Origin: Lewinellaceae bacterium | Lineage (GTDB): Bacteria > Bacteroidota > Bacteroidia > Chitinophagales > Saprospiraceae | Assembly: GCA_020636375.1 (NCBI GenBank) | Contig: JACJXZ010000009.1 | Coordinates: 1 to 64,000, forward strand | Length of the DNA: 64,000 nt | Direction of reading: 5' to 3' | Shown here: positions 56,678-64,000 of the stretch, one piece after another | Layout: every line of letters begins with the position of its first letter | How positions within the stretch are numbered: position 1 is the stretch's first letter | Position numbers and translations under genes: made by a program | Notes under the pieces: model-generated | The model's input: only the letters and a program-made list of their open reading frames with translations | Told to the model about the DNA's origin: nothing | Databases searched by the model: none

Positions 56678-57408
56678 GCAGGAAATGTTATTCCACATAA
56701 GTAGTGATTAAAAAATAACTTCACTGTTTGAGGCCCATAGTTGTAGCTCGTTCAGCAGCCTGACCCCGCTGGAACCCTGACTGGCTACTTCACTACAACT
56801 AAGGGCCGTGAAGTTATTTTTTAAGGATTACTAAGGTAATTCTATGGTAATCATTTCCCCTTTGAAAACCTGTTTAACATCAACCGGGTGCGTCCGGAAG
56901 GAAGTTCCGGGGCAGTTGTTAGTTCCCCTCGACTCGCGAGGTAACTCCTCAATAGCGTTTCACACAAGGGACTATAACAAAATTTTCACGCGACGGCGCA
57001 ACGGCGCAACGAATTTCATGTCGAAAACATCTTTTTTAATTGTAGATCGTTGCGTCGCCGCGTCGTTGCGTGAGGACTATTTAGAAGTTGCGCGCGGAGT
57101 TGCCAAGTCGCTGTTTTCCGGTCCTCTGCGCCTCATATGTTTGTAAAACCGCAGGGCCTGTTCCGAACTCGTTTCGGAAGAACGCAGGGAGCGCGGAGAA
57201 GCGTATCGTAGCTCCGCTGCGCAAGCAACATCCTGCCATGCGGCCTTTCCTCTGCGGCCCTCTGCGGACCCTGCGGTTAAAAAAACACAGGAGGCGCGGA
57301 GCGCTGCAGGGAAAGGCAGTGCCTCTGCGCCTCAGCGAGAGAATCAATCCCTTGGGGAGGTACATATTTCAAAATCAAAGCACTAATACACCAATACTCC
57401 AATGCACC
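56678..57408. other. Repeat-rich intergenic region, 731 bp
   Basis: No gene is supported. It contains a 117-bp hairpin element (56708-56824), complementary runs of ACG-CGCAACG type (56986-57012 and 57047-57073), the 'CTCTGCGG...CCTCTGCGG' low-complexity repeats common in many genomes (57245-57345) and an octamer run CACTAATA-CACCAATA-CTCCAATG (57381-57404) at the end of the MacB-type permease gene. Confidence 0.6.
56708..56824. mobile_element. 117-bp hairpin/MITE-like element
   Basis: Perfect 17-bp terminal arms TTAAAAAATAACTTCAC (56708-56724 and complement of 56808-56824). A second inner pair, GGCCCATAGTTGTAG with CTACAACTAAGGGCC, has one mismatch. No target duplication is obvious. The whole sequence can fold into one long stem. 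Confidence 0.6.
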
Positions 57409-58647
57409 TCACTCATACCTCAGCGCCTCGATCGGATCGAGCCGGGCGGCCTTCAGGGCGGGGTACAGGCCGGAGACCAGGCCGACCAGCGTGCAGGTGA
57501 CCACTGCGGTGAGTACCCACGCCCAGGGGAAGAGGAACTTGCCGTTGGCCAGGATGGCGACCACGTTGCCGGCGGCGACGCCCAGGGCGATGCCTACCGC
57601 GCCGCCCAACTGGCAGATAATAACGGCTTCCGACAGGAACTGGATCATGATGGACTGGCGGGTGGCGCCGATGGATTTGCAGATGCCGATCTCCCGGGTC
57701 CGCTCGGTGACGGAGACCAGCATGATGTTCATCAGGCCGATGGCGGCGCCGATCAGGGTGATGAAGCCGATGCCGATGGCTGCCAGCCGGAAGTAGGTGG
57801 TGTTTTCCTTGATGATGCCGATGAGGCTGTCGCTCTTGGTGATCTCGAAGTCGTCTTCCTGGGATGCTTTCAGGCCGCGGACGTTGCGGAACAGGCCGGT
57901 CGCGTAGTCGAGGCCGATGTCCACCTGGGAAGCGTCGTTGACCGCTACCAGCACATTGTAGTTGGTATCGTCGGTGGCGTAGTACCGCTTGGCCGTTTGA
58001 AGGGGAAAGAGGATGCGCCGGTCTTCGCTCTGGTTCATGCTGGATCCTTTGGATTTGAGTACCCCGACTACCTTCAGCTTGATGTTGCCGGCGTAGATGG
58101 ATTTATTCAGGGCTTTGTCGGCCTTGCCCTCGAAGAGCTGGGTGAGGATTTCGTCTCCGATGATGGTAATGTAGCCGCCGTGCATGATCTCCCGGTTGGT
58201 GAAGTTGCGGCCGGCGGCCAGCTCGAAGCCTTTGGCTTCCAGGTAGTTCTCGTCGATGCCGAACAGGGCCACGTTGGGGTTGGTCTTTTCGTCCTGGTGT
58301 TTGATGGCGGCTATCCCGGTGCAGTACATGGAAACGGAAGTCCGCGCCGGAAATTCGAACCGGTCTTTGAACTCCATGGCCTGCTCGAACGAAATGGGCT
58401 CGCCGCGCTTTTCCTGCCGCCCGCCGCGCCGCCCGTGTATGCCCGATCCTTTGGGGTCGATGTCGAAGGTGTTGGCGCCCAGGGAGGACAGGTTGTCGCT
58501 CAGGGAGTTGATGCCCACGTCAATGGCGGTGAGGATGCCGACCAGGGCCATGATGCCAAAGGCAATGATCATCAGCGTGAGGATGGCCCGCAGGATGTTG
58601 GAGCGCACTGCGCGGAAGGCAAGGGAGATGTTTTCGCTTAATTTCAT
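57409..58647 (-). CDS. ABC transporter permease, MacB/FtsX type
   Basis: A 412-residue inner-membrane protein. MKLSENISLAFRAVRSNILRAILTLMIIAFGIMALVG is the typical start of MacB-like permeases. A periplasmic MacB-PCD domain (FELAAGRNFTNREIMHGGYI) and three C-terminal helices follow, with the conserved SVTERTREIGICKSIGATRQSI and FPALKAARLDPIEALRYE-type end (YPALKAARLDPIEALRYE). It needs an ATPase of the MacB type; none is adjacent, so it may use a subunit encoded elsewhere or the one at 54725. Cargo unknown. The stop overlaps a repeat-rich intergenic region. Confidence 0.9.
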   Translation of the reverse strand: MKLSENISLAFRAVRSNILRAILTLMIIAFGIMALVGILTAIDVGINSLSDNLSSLGANTFDIDPKGSGIHGRRGGRQEKRGEPISFEQAMEFKDRFEFPARTSVSMYCTGIAAIKHQDEKTNPNVALFGIDENYLEAKGFELAAGRNFTNREIMHGGYITIIGDEILTQLFEGKADKALNKSIYAGNIKLKVVGVLKSKGSSMNQSEDRRILFPLQTAKRYYATDDTNYNVLVAVNDASQVDIGLDYATGLFRNVRGLKASQEDDFEITKSDSLIGIIKENTTYFRLAAIGIGFITLIGAAIGLMNIMLVSVTERTREIGICKSIGATRQSIMIQFLSEAVIICQLGGAVGIALGVAAGNVVAILANGKFLFPWAWVLTAVVTCTLVGLVSGLYPALKAARLDPIEALRYE

Positions 58648-58972
58648 TGGCCGGTGGATTTGTTAGGGAATGGGTCGGGGGTGCTGTTCGCGGTTCGCGG
58701 TTCGCTTTGCTGTTCGCAGGTTGGGAGTTATATGGGTATTATGGGGTACGTTTTTTGCAGGCCTCTGAGCTTGTTTGGAGGTTTTGCGTGTGTAAGGTTT
58801 TTTGGGCCCCCTCCTTTAGAAGCCAACAGCGCCGCAAGGTACGCATAATGCCTGTCTGTGCCCGAATTTGTTCGATGAAAGGGAGGAAATTTTAGAGCTA
58901 AGAAGCTGTTTGAATTTAGTTTTTAGAATTCATTATGAGCTTCTACAGGATGTGCTCCTTTCCACTCCCCCA
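58648..58972. other. Intergenic region, 325 bp
   Basis: No gene is supported. It holds a short tandem GTTCGCG repeat (58686-58719, GTTCGCGGTTCGCGGTTCGC). I see no clear promoter or terminator. Confidence 0.45.
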
Positions 58973-59785
58973 CTACTCTGCCGCAATCTCCCCCTGCCCC
59001 ATCGCCCCCTGTATCACCTTCAGCATCTCTTTGCCCACTGCCGGGTTGGCCGCAATGATCTCTCCGCCGTACAGAAAATCCCCGCCGCCCTTAAAATCGG
59101 TAACTACCCCGCCCGCTTCGCGGATGATGAAAGCGCCGCCGGCCACGTCCCAGGCGTTGAGGCCGTATTCGAAGAAGCCGTCGAAGCGGCCGCAGGCCAC
59201 GTAGGCCAGGTCGACGGCTGCCGAGCCGAAGCGGCGGAGGCCCCGGCTGTGGCGCATGAAGTGTTCGAACACCTGGAAGTACTCCCGCATGCGGCTGTAG
59301 TCGTGGTAGGGGAAGCCGGTGGCCAGCAGCGCCTGTTCCAGCGGTGCCCGCCGGCTCACCCGGATGGGCTGCCCGTTGAGGAAGGCGCCGGCGCCCCGCC
59401 AGGCGTAGAAGCACTCCTGCCGGTTGATCTCGTAAACGATGCCCAGCACAGTTTGCCCCTCTTGCTGCAGGGCCACGCTGATGGAAAATACGGGGAGCTG
59501 GAACAGGAAGTTGGTGGTGCCGTCCAGGGGGTCGATGATCCATTGCAGGTCTCCGCTCCGGTTCTCAATGGTGTCCTCCTCGGTGAGGAACACGCTGCCG
59601 GGCAACAGCTCGCCCAGGCCTTCCACCAGCTGCTCCTCCGCCGTTTTGTCGACGTAGCTCACCAGGCTGTTCAGGGCCTTCTCTTCGATGTCGCCGCTGC
59701 TCACCCGGCCCAGTTCCTGACGGATAAAGCGGCCGCTGCGTTCGATGATGGGGATGGTTTGGTGGCAGATTTTTTCGAGGTTCAT
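58973..59785 (-). CDS. Inositol monophosphatase family protein
   Basis: A 270-residue Mg-dependent phosphatase. Metal-binding motifs are complete: the Glu in LTEEDTIEN, the WIIDPLDGTTNFL signature and the C-terminal NAWDVAGGAFIIREAGG. These enzymes dephosphorylate inositol-1-phosphate or related sugar phosphates (SuhB, CysQ, HisN types). The exact substrate is not readable. Cytosolic. The start lies 21 bp after the stop of the hpt gene on the same strand, so the two are probably one transcript together with the M28 peptidase gene. Confidence 0.92.
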   Translation of the reverse strand: MNLEKICHQTIPIIERSGRFIRQELGRVSSGDIEEKALNSLVSYVDKTAEEQLVEGLGELLPGSVFLTEEDTIENRSGDLQWIIDPLDGTTNFLFQLPVFSISVALQQEGQTVLGIVYEINRQECFYAWRGAGAFLNGQPIRVSRRAPLEQALLATGFPYHDYSRMREYFQVFEHFMRHSRGLRRFGSAAVDLAYVACGRFDGFFEYGLNAWDVAGGAFIIREAGGVVTDFKGGGDFLYGGEIIAANPAVGKEMLKVIQGAMGQGEIAAE

Positions 59786-59806
59786 GTGTGAAATGATTTA
59801 CCATAA

Positions 59807-60346
59807 TCAATCCGCCAACTGATAGATATCCGGAATATTGCGCCCCAGCCCGTCGTAGTCCAGCCCGTAGCCGATGACGAATTTGGTCGGGATTTCGAAG
59901 CCGACATAGCGGATGTCGACCTCGCATTCCAGGGCTTCGGTTTTGACGAGCAGGGAGGCCACGGCGATCGAAGCCGGCCCGAGCTGTTCCAGCTGCGGGA
60001 TGAACTGGGACATGGTATGGCCCGTGTCGACGATGTCTTCAATGATGATGACGTCCCGTCCCTGGAGGTCGTCCTGCAGGCCGATCACGGTTTTCACGGT
60101 GCCGGAGGAGTTCAGCCCTTCGTAGGAGGCCAGGCGGATGAAGGTAATGGCGCAGTCGACGTCGCAGGCGCGGATGAGGTCGGCGGCGAACACGAAAGCC
60201 CCGTTTAGGACGGCGAGGAAGAGCGGGCGCTTGCCCTGGTAGTCCCGGCTGATCAGCCGGCCCATTTCGGCGACCTTTACGGCGATCTGCTCCCGGCTGA
60301 GATAGGGGCGGAAAGAAAGGCCATGTATAGTGATGTTTTCTTTCAT
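59807..60346 (-). CDS. hpt: Hypoxanthine phosphoribosyltransferase
   Basis: A 179-residue type I phosphoribosyltransferase. The PRPP-binding motif VIIIEDIVDTGHTM is intact, preceded by a flexible catalytic loop (IRLASYEGLNSSGTVK). A late KFVIGYGLDYDG segment binds the purine. It converts hypoxanthine and guanine to IMP and GMP in purine salvage, in the cytosol. It starts 4 bp after the stop of the M28 peptidase gene. Confidence 0.94.
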   Translation of the reverse strand: MKENITIHGLSFRPYLSREQIAVKVAEMGRLISRDYQGKRPLFLAVLNGAFVFAADLIRACDVDCAITFIRLASYEGLNSSGTVKTVIGLQDDLQGRDVIIIEDIVDTGHTMSQFIPQLEQLGPASIAVASLLVKTEALECEVDIRYVGFEIPTKFVIGYGLDYDGLGRNIPDIYQLAD

Positions 60347-60350
60347 GGTA

Positions 60351-61742
60351 TTAGATTCCGTACTTGTCCAGCAAATAAACCAGGCTCATGATGGAGGCGG
60401 CGCCCAGCTCGAGTTCGCGCTGGTTGACGACGTCCACGCCGTCGATGGGCGTATGGTGGTAATCGAAATAGCGCTGCGGGTCGGGCTCGAAGCCGAAGAG
60501 CAGCCCTTTCTGGTTTTTGAGCCCGGAGATGTCAGCCCCCGAGCCTCCTTTGCGGAAGGCCAGGCCGTAGGGTTCCAGGAGGGGCAGCCATTCGATGGCC
60601 TTTCGGAATTTTTCATTGAAGGTATCCTCGTGGCCGTCGGCGGTAAATCCTCTGGGGGTGAAGCCTCCCCGGTCCGACTCGATGGCCGCCATGTGGTATT
60701 CGCCCTGTTCATCCGACCACTTCCAATAGGCGCGCGCGCCCCGCAGTCCGTTTTCTTCGTTCATGAACAACACGCAGCGGATCGTCCGTTTCGGGCGGTA
60801 GCCCATCCGTTTGATGAGATGAAGGATTTCCATGGCGTGTACGCAGCCGGCGCCGTCGTCGTGGGCGCCGGTGCCCACGTCCCAGGAATCCAGGTGGCCG
60901 CCGACCAGTATGATCTCCTCCGGGAACTCGCTGCCTCTGATCTCGCCGATGACGTTGAAGGAAGGCGCTTCTCCCAGGGTCTGGGAAGTATTGCGCATGA
61001 ATACCCGAACGGATTCCTCCCGCAGCAGCAGGCTGAGCAGCTCGGCATCCCGGGTGCTGATGGCCAGGGCCGGAATGGGCGTAATGCCTTCCTCGTATAC
61101 CGTGGAGCCGGTGTGGGGGATGTCGTCCAGCCGGGTAGTCAGCGAGCGGACGAGCACTCCGACGGCGCCGTACCGGGAAGCGCGGGAGGCGCCCCAGACA
61201 CGCTGTCCGGCTGCTTTCCCATAGGCGTTGAACGTATTGAGCTGGGTGGGATCCATGCGGCCGTTGAAAAAAACGATCTTGCCGTGCAGCGAATCCCCCA
61301 GGCTGTCTACCTGGTCCAGGTTTTTCACCTCAACCACTTCGGCGGCGATACCCATCGGCCCGGTGCCCACCGAGTTGCCCAGCGCCAGGGCATTGAGTTC
61401 TACCGTACCCATCTTCCGGGAATTGACAATGCGCGCCTGCTCTTTTTCCCCGCGCACCCAATGGGGCACCGTGCAGGGTTGCAGCCAGACGCTGTCCAGC
61501 TGAAGCGAGTCGAGTACCCGGCGGGTATACTCGACGGCGGCGGCGGCCTGCGGGGAACCGGCCAGGCGCCCGCCGATCCGGCGCGTCAGGAAATTCAGCC
61601 AGTCGTAGCAGCGGCTGCGGGTGAGCGCTTCGTCGTAGATTTTGCGGATGAAAAAGGCATCCTCTGCCAGGGCATTGTCCTGAGCAGAACTCAACAAGGG
61701 GGAAAACAGCAGGATCAGAAAGGCAAAACGATTCATCAGCAC
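60351..61742 (-). CDS. M28-family metallopeptidase (carboxypeptidase Q-like)
   Basis: A 463-residue exported peptidase (signal MNRFAFLILLFSPLLSSA). Zinc ligands are visible in order: His and Asp in VGGHLDSWDVGTGAHDDGAG, the catalytic Glu and a ligand Glu in FMNEENGLRGA, Asp in AIESDRGG, and the last His in YFDYHHTPIDGVD. A PA domain lies between (MGIAAEVVEVKNLDQVDSLG ... GAVGVLVRSL). It removes N- or C-terminal residues from peptides in the periplasm or outside. hpt follows 4 bp downstream and the phosphatase gene next, suggesting one operon. Confidence 0.92.
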   Translation of the reverse strand: MLMNRFAFLILLFSPLLSSAQDNALAEDAFFIRKIYDEALTRSRCYDWLNFLTRRIGGRLAGSPQAAAAVEYTRRVLDSLQLDSVWLQPCTVPHWVRGEKEQARIVNSRKMGTVELNALALGNSVGTGPMGIAAEVVEVKNLDQVDSLGDSLHGKIVFFNGRMDPTQLNTFNAYGKAAGQRVWGASRASRYGAVGVLVRSLTTRLDDIPHTGSTVYEEGITPIPALAISTRDAELLSLLLREESVRVFMRNTSQTLGEAPSFNVIGEIRGSEFPEEIILVGGHLDSWDVGTGAHDDGAGCVHAMEILHLIKRMGYRPKRTIRCVLFMNEENGLRGARAYWKWSDEQGEYHMAAIESDRGGFTPRGFTADGHEDTFNEKFRKAIEWLPLLEPYGLAFRKGGSGADISGLKNQKGLLFGFEPDPQRYFDYHHTPIDGVDVVNQRELELGAASIMSLVYLLDKYGI

Positions 61743-62105
61743 CGGTTTTCAGTACTTTTTTTGTTAAAAACCAGGCTCCAAAGATAAAATTTTCAGAGAA
61801 GTAAAAATTTTTTTCAGCCCGACAGAGCCCTTTTCGATGACTGCCCGGGCAGCAGCCCGGAAAAGGAGAGGGCCCGCTGCCTCAGAAACGAGCGATGGGG
61901 AATAAGACGATTATTTGGCTGCTGAAAAACGGCCGAAATAAAATTTCTGCAAAAACCGGTTTTTCTTCTTTTATGTCTAAATGCAAATTGGAAAAAATCC
62001 GGGCGAAAACAGCAAAAAAGGATTGAATATAGTTTTTTTTAAACAGAGCCGCCGCTTTGGGGTTGTAGATTAAACGGCAAGCTGAATTTTTTATCAAATT
62101 TGTAA

Positions 62106-62136
62106 TTGTATTTTTTACACAAAGTCCTTATATTTG
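62106..62136 (+). promoter_or_regulatory. Bacteroidota-type promoter
   Basis: TTG at 62106-62108 and TATATTTG at 62129-62136 are separated by 20 bp, a full match to the -33 TTG / -7 TAnnTTTG consensus. Transcription would start at about 62141-62144 on the plus strand, away from the M28 gene. Confidence 0.65.
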
Positions 62137-62142
62137 TATTAT

Positions 62143-62232
62143 CGAACAGAAAAAGAGCTTTTATAGCTAAAGAATAATTTGGTTTTATTTGGTTAGGGCT
62201 GAGGTAGTGCGCAAGCGCTGCCTCTTTTTTTT
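62143..62232 (+). ncRNA. Putative small RNA of about 90 nt
   Basis: The stretch between a consensus promoter and a strong intrinsic terminator has no start codon and no plausible reading frame. It contains one short stem (AGCTTTTATAGCT at 62157-62169) and ends in the terminator hairpin. Both flanking genes are on the opposite strand, so the transcript is not a leader for either. The gene limits are inferred from promoter and terminator only. Confidence 0.5.
62201..62232 (+). terminator. Intrinsic terminator with T8
   Basis: GAGGTAGTGC, loop GCAA, GCGCTGCCTC form a 10-bp stem (two G-T pairs) followed by eight Ts (62225-62232). Confidence 0.8.
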
Positions 62233-62382
62233 GCCCAATGGAATCCTGCCAGGAGGACACGAAAATAGGAACTCTGGGTTCGCTATGCAGTAGGAATGTT
62301 ACAACCCGAAGGCAGGGCTTGTTTGGTCGAGGCAGGGTGCTTTTCAGCGTATCCCGGATACCCCGGCCTGTGAGGGGGCAGT

Positions 62383-62937
62383 TCACTCGAGAAATTCCAC
62401 TTCCACTTCCACCTCCTTTTCCTCCGTCAAAGCCGTGGATTGCCGGCTGGCCAGCCGATACCCTTTGGCGGGCTGATACCATATCTCCTGTCCGACGTCG
62501 GCGACAATGCTCTCCGTTTTATTCTGAACGTGGACCTGCGTGACCTGGCCGCCGGAAAACCGAACCTCGAGCAGGTGCGTTTTCAGGTCCTTATCTTTCG
62601 AAGTATAGGTCAGCCGGACGAGCTGCCCGCCCTGAAATACGCTATCTACCCGGTATTTGTCCAGCCAGGCGATCTTATTGATGTCGGAGCGGGAAAAAAT
62701 GTCCAGCTCTTTTTCATAATCCAGAGAGTCAAAGGTTTTTTCTTCCCCTCTTCCATCGATCGCGATCCGTTTCAGGACCTCCGGCTGGATTTCCGAGAGG
62801 CGCCGGATCTCGCCTTTTATGTACCCTTTCAGGTCAAAGAAAGCATCCGGGGCAGGAAGGCCTTCCTCTTCGCCGCCGGAAGCGCAGCCCGTGAAGGCAA
62901 GGGACAGAAAAGCCAAATAGAGGAATGGTCTTTTCAT
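62383..62937 (-). CDS. Putative lipoprotein of unknown function
   Basis: A 184-residue protein with a lipoprotein signal (LAFLSLAFTGCASGG, Cys18), so likely anchored in a membrane. The mature part is a beta-rich domain: EKELDIFSRSDINKIAWLDKYRVDSVFQGGQLVRLTYTSKDKDLKTHLLEVRFSGGQVTQVHVQNK. It ends in a Glu/Val tail (EEKEVEVEVEFLE). I do not recognise the family. Length and layout suit a small periplasmic lipoprotein typical of Bacteroidota. Monocistronic, divergent from nothing on this strand nearby. Confidence 0.6.
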   Translation of the reverse strand: MKRPFLYLAFLSLAFTGCASGGEEEGLPAPDAFFDLKGYIKGEIRRLSEIQPEVLKRIAIDGRGEEKTFDSLDYEKELDIFSRSDINKIAWLDKYRVDSVFQGGQLVRLTYTSKDKDLKTHLLEVRFSGGQVTQVHVQNKTESIVADVGQEIWYQPAKGYRLASRQSTALTEEKEVEVEVEFLE

Positions 62938-63071
62938 GCTAAGGTTTTGCTAGAATAACTCACGAGGGGCTATAAAGTTTTTGGGAAGGTATAAACCCTG
63001 CTGCCCCATTTGCCGCCCGTTGTCTGGCCGGGTGCCTTCCCTCAACAGACAACGGACAACGGACACCTGCC

Positions 63072-64000
63072 TCAACGGCTTACCAGCACCTCTCCATCCA
63101 TCTCCTTCGGAATCTCCATGCCGAGGAGGGTGAGAATGGTCGGCGCGATGTCGCCCAGCTTTCCCCCTTTGATCCGGTATTTGTCCGGCTGGTTGCTGAT
63201 GTAAAAGACGGGTACCGGGTTCATCGTGTGGGCGGTATTGGGCGAGCCGTCGTCGTTGACCATATAATCCGAGTTGCCGTGGTCAGCGATGACGATGGCC
63301 TCATAGTTGTGCTTCAGGGCCGTTTCGATCAGCCGCTTCAGGCAGCTGTCTACCGTGTTGGCGGCTTTCATGGCTGCTTCGAACACGCCGGTATGGCCCA
63401 CCATGTCGGCATTGGCGTAATTGAGGCAGATAAAGTCCGGCTGGTTCTTCCCGATATCCTCGACGATGGCGTCGGTCACTTCGTAGGCGCTCATCTCCGG
63501 CTTGAGGTCATAGGTGGCTACCTTCGGGGAATTGATGAGTATGCGGCGTTCCCCTTCGAATTCCGACTCCCGGCCGCCGCTGAAGAAGAAGGTGACGTGG
63601 GGATACTTTTCCGTTTCGGCGATCCGGACCTGCGTTTTCCCTGCCCGGGAGAGCACTTCGCCCAGGGTGTTGGACACGTCGTCTTTGGTGAACAGCACGT
63701 GGATGCCCCGGTACGATTCGTCGTAGCGGGTCATGGTGACATAATAGAGCGGGAGCGTTTTCATGCTGTGTTCCGGCATGTCCTTCTGGGTGAGCACGGT
63801 AGTGATCTGCCGGGGCCGGTCGGTGCGGAAGTTGAAGCAGATGGCGGTGTCGCCTTCCTGGAGCGTCGCTGCGGGCTTCCCGTCCGGGCCGGTGCAGGCA
63901 ATGGGCTTGAGGAATTCGTCCGTCTCGCCCTCCTCATACCTTTCCTGGATAGTAGACAGCGCGTCGGCGGTAGCTTCCCCTTTACCGTGGACGAGCAGGT
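63072..64000 (-). CDS. gpmI: 2,3-bisphosphoglycerate-independent phosphoglycerate mutase, 3' part
   Basis: The C-terminal 309 residues of GpmI; the gene runs off the window edge. Reading from the edge it has GDTAICFNFRTDRPRQITTVL, YHVTFFFSGGRE-type KYPHVTFFFSGGRESEFEGE, a metal site CLNYANADMVGHTGVFEA and IVIADHGNSDYMV, and the end PTILTLLGMEIPKEM. These are the alkaline-phosphatase-fold metal-binding motifs (Asp/His clusters) of the cofactor-independent mutase. It interconverts 3- and 2-phosphoglycerate in glycolysis. The missing N-terminal part holds the phosphoserine-forming Ser. An in-frame ATG at 63797 is internal and not the start. Confidence 0.93.
   Translation of the reverse strand, partial: LLVHGKGEATADALSTIQERYEEGETDEFLKPIACTGPDGKPAATLQEGDTAICFNFRTDRPRQITTVLTQKDMPEHSMKTLPLYYVTMTRYDESYRGIHVLFTKDDVSNTLGEVLSRAGKTQVRIAETEKYPHVTFFFSGGRESEFEGERRILINSPKVATYDLKPEMSAYEVTDAIVEDIGKNQPDFICLNYANADMVGHTGVFEAAMKAANTVDSCLKRLIETALKHNYEAIVIADHGNSDYMVNDDGSPNTAHTMNPVPVFYISNQPDKYRIKGGKLGDIAPTILTLLGMEIPKEMDGEVLVSR

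Larger units (their letters stand above)
61743..62382. other. Intergenic region containing a putative sRNA gene
   Basis: No protein gene is supported in these 640 bp. The middle contains a promoter (62106-62136) and a terminator (62201-62232) on the plus strand. The part 61743-62100 is AT-rich and should hold the M28-gene promoter. The end, 62233-62382, shows nothing I can name. Confidence 0.55.

Overview
The window looks like a chromosome segment of a Bacteroidota member, most likely of the Saprospiria (Phaeodactylibacter/Lewinella-like). Supporting signs are two secreted proteins with type IX secretion C-terminal sorting domains, a bamA-uppS pair, a bacterial GGGP-synthase homologue, paired DUF3857 proteins, and a Bacteroidota-type promoter (TTG-N20-TAtaTTTG). 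No rRNA, tRNA or CRISPR array was seen. The taxonomic placement is inference.

Region 1 (about 1-15,170) is an accessory dumping ground, often AT-rich, with many broken genes. It holds a P-loop ATPase of Sll1717 type, a tyrosine recombinase fused by deletion to an IS91-type transposase remnant, and an effector-associated-domain/DUF6940 protein bracketed by integron-like core sites. Next come a group II intron carrying an intact IS4-family element (exact 12-bp target duplication), a truncated VapBC-like pair, a frameshifted membrane class III cyclase, a second recombinase remnant and an Ntn-hydrolase with a C-terminal membrane domain. It ends with an IS4-type transposase remnant, a small frameshifted GRDI-repeat protein, a CPBP protease and a hydrolase stub. 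Short palindromic elements (18-31 nt, arms such as CCCG...CGGG) have inserted repeatedly here. Four insertions in the intron reverse transcriptase are exact multiples of three and leave the frame open; one palindrome sits inside another, and the IS4 element landed in one.

Region 2 (about 15,170-64,000) is mostly ordinary, GC-rich core genome: chromate transporter, DUF2007 protein, ferritin, TIGR03643 protein, an HD domain fused to a Pycsar-type membrane effector, a large PKD/P-domain/cohesin-dockerin secreted protein, two DUF3857 proteins, a GGGP-synthase homologue, rsgA, patatin, bamA (frameshifted in a G run), uppS, an M3 peptidase, a WecA/MraY-type transferase, crcB, an S9 peptidase, a GT39 glycosyltransferase, a second sorting-domain protein, SCP2, an ATP-grasp protein, ileS, a nucleotidyltransferase-fold protein lacking its catalytic aspartates, an ABC exporter with a His-rich loop, a MacB-type permease, an inositol-monophosphatase-family enzyme, hpt, an M28 peptidase and the 3' part of gpmI.

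Intergenic DNA carries several repeat families: 8-bp-period tandem repeats, 'CCTGTTCATCCTGTCTAC' repeats, TTGACAAGTTT inverted repeats, GTTCTAAG...CTTAGAAC palindromes and MITE-like elements. One stretch (62,106-62,232) has a good promoter and a strong terminator about 65 nt apart with no reading frame between, so it may encode a small RNA. The single-base frameshift in the essential gene bamA warns that other frameshifts may be sequence errors.
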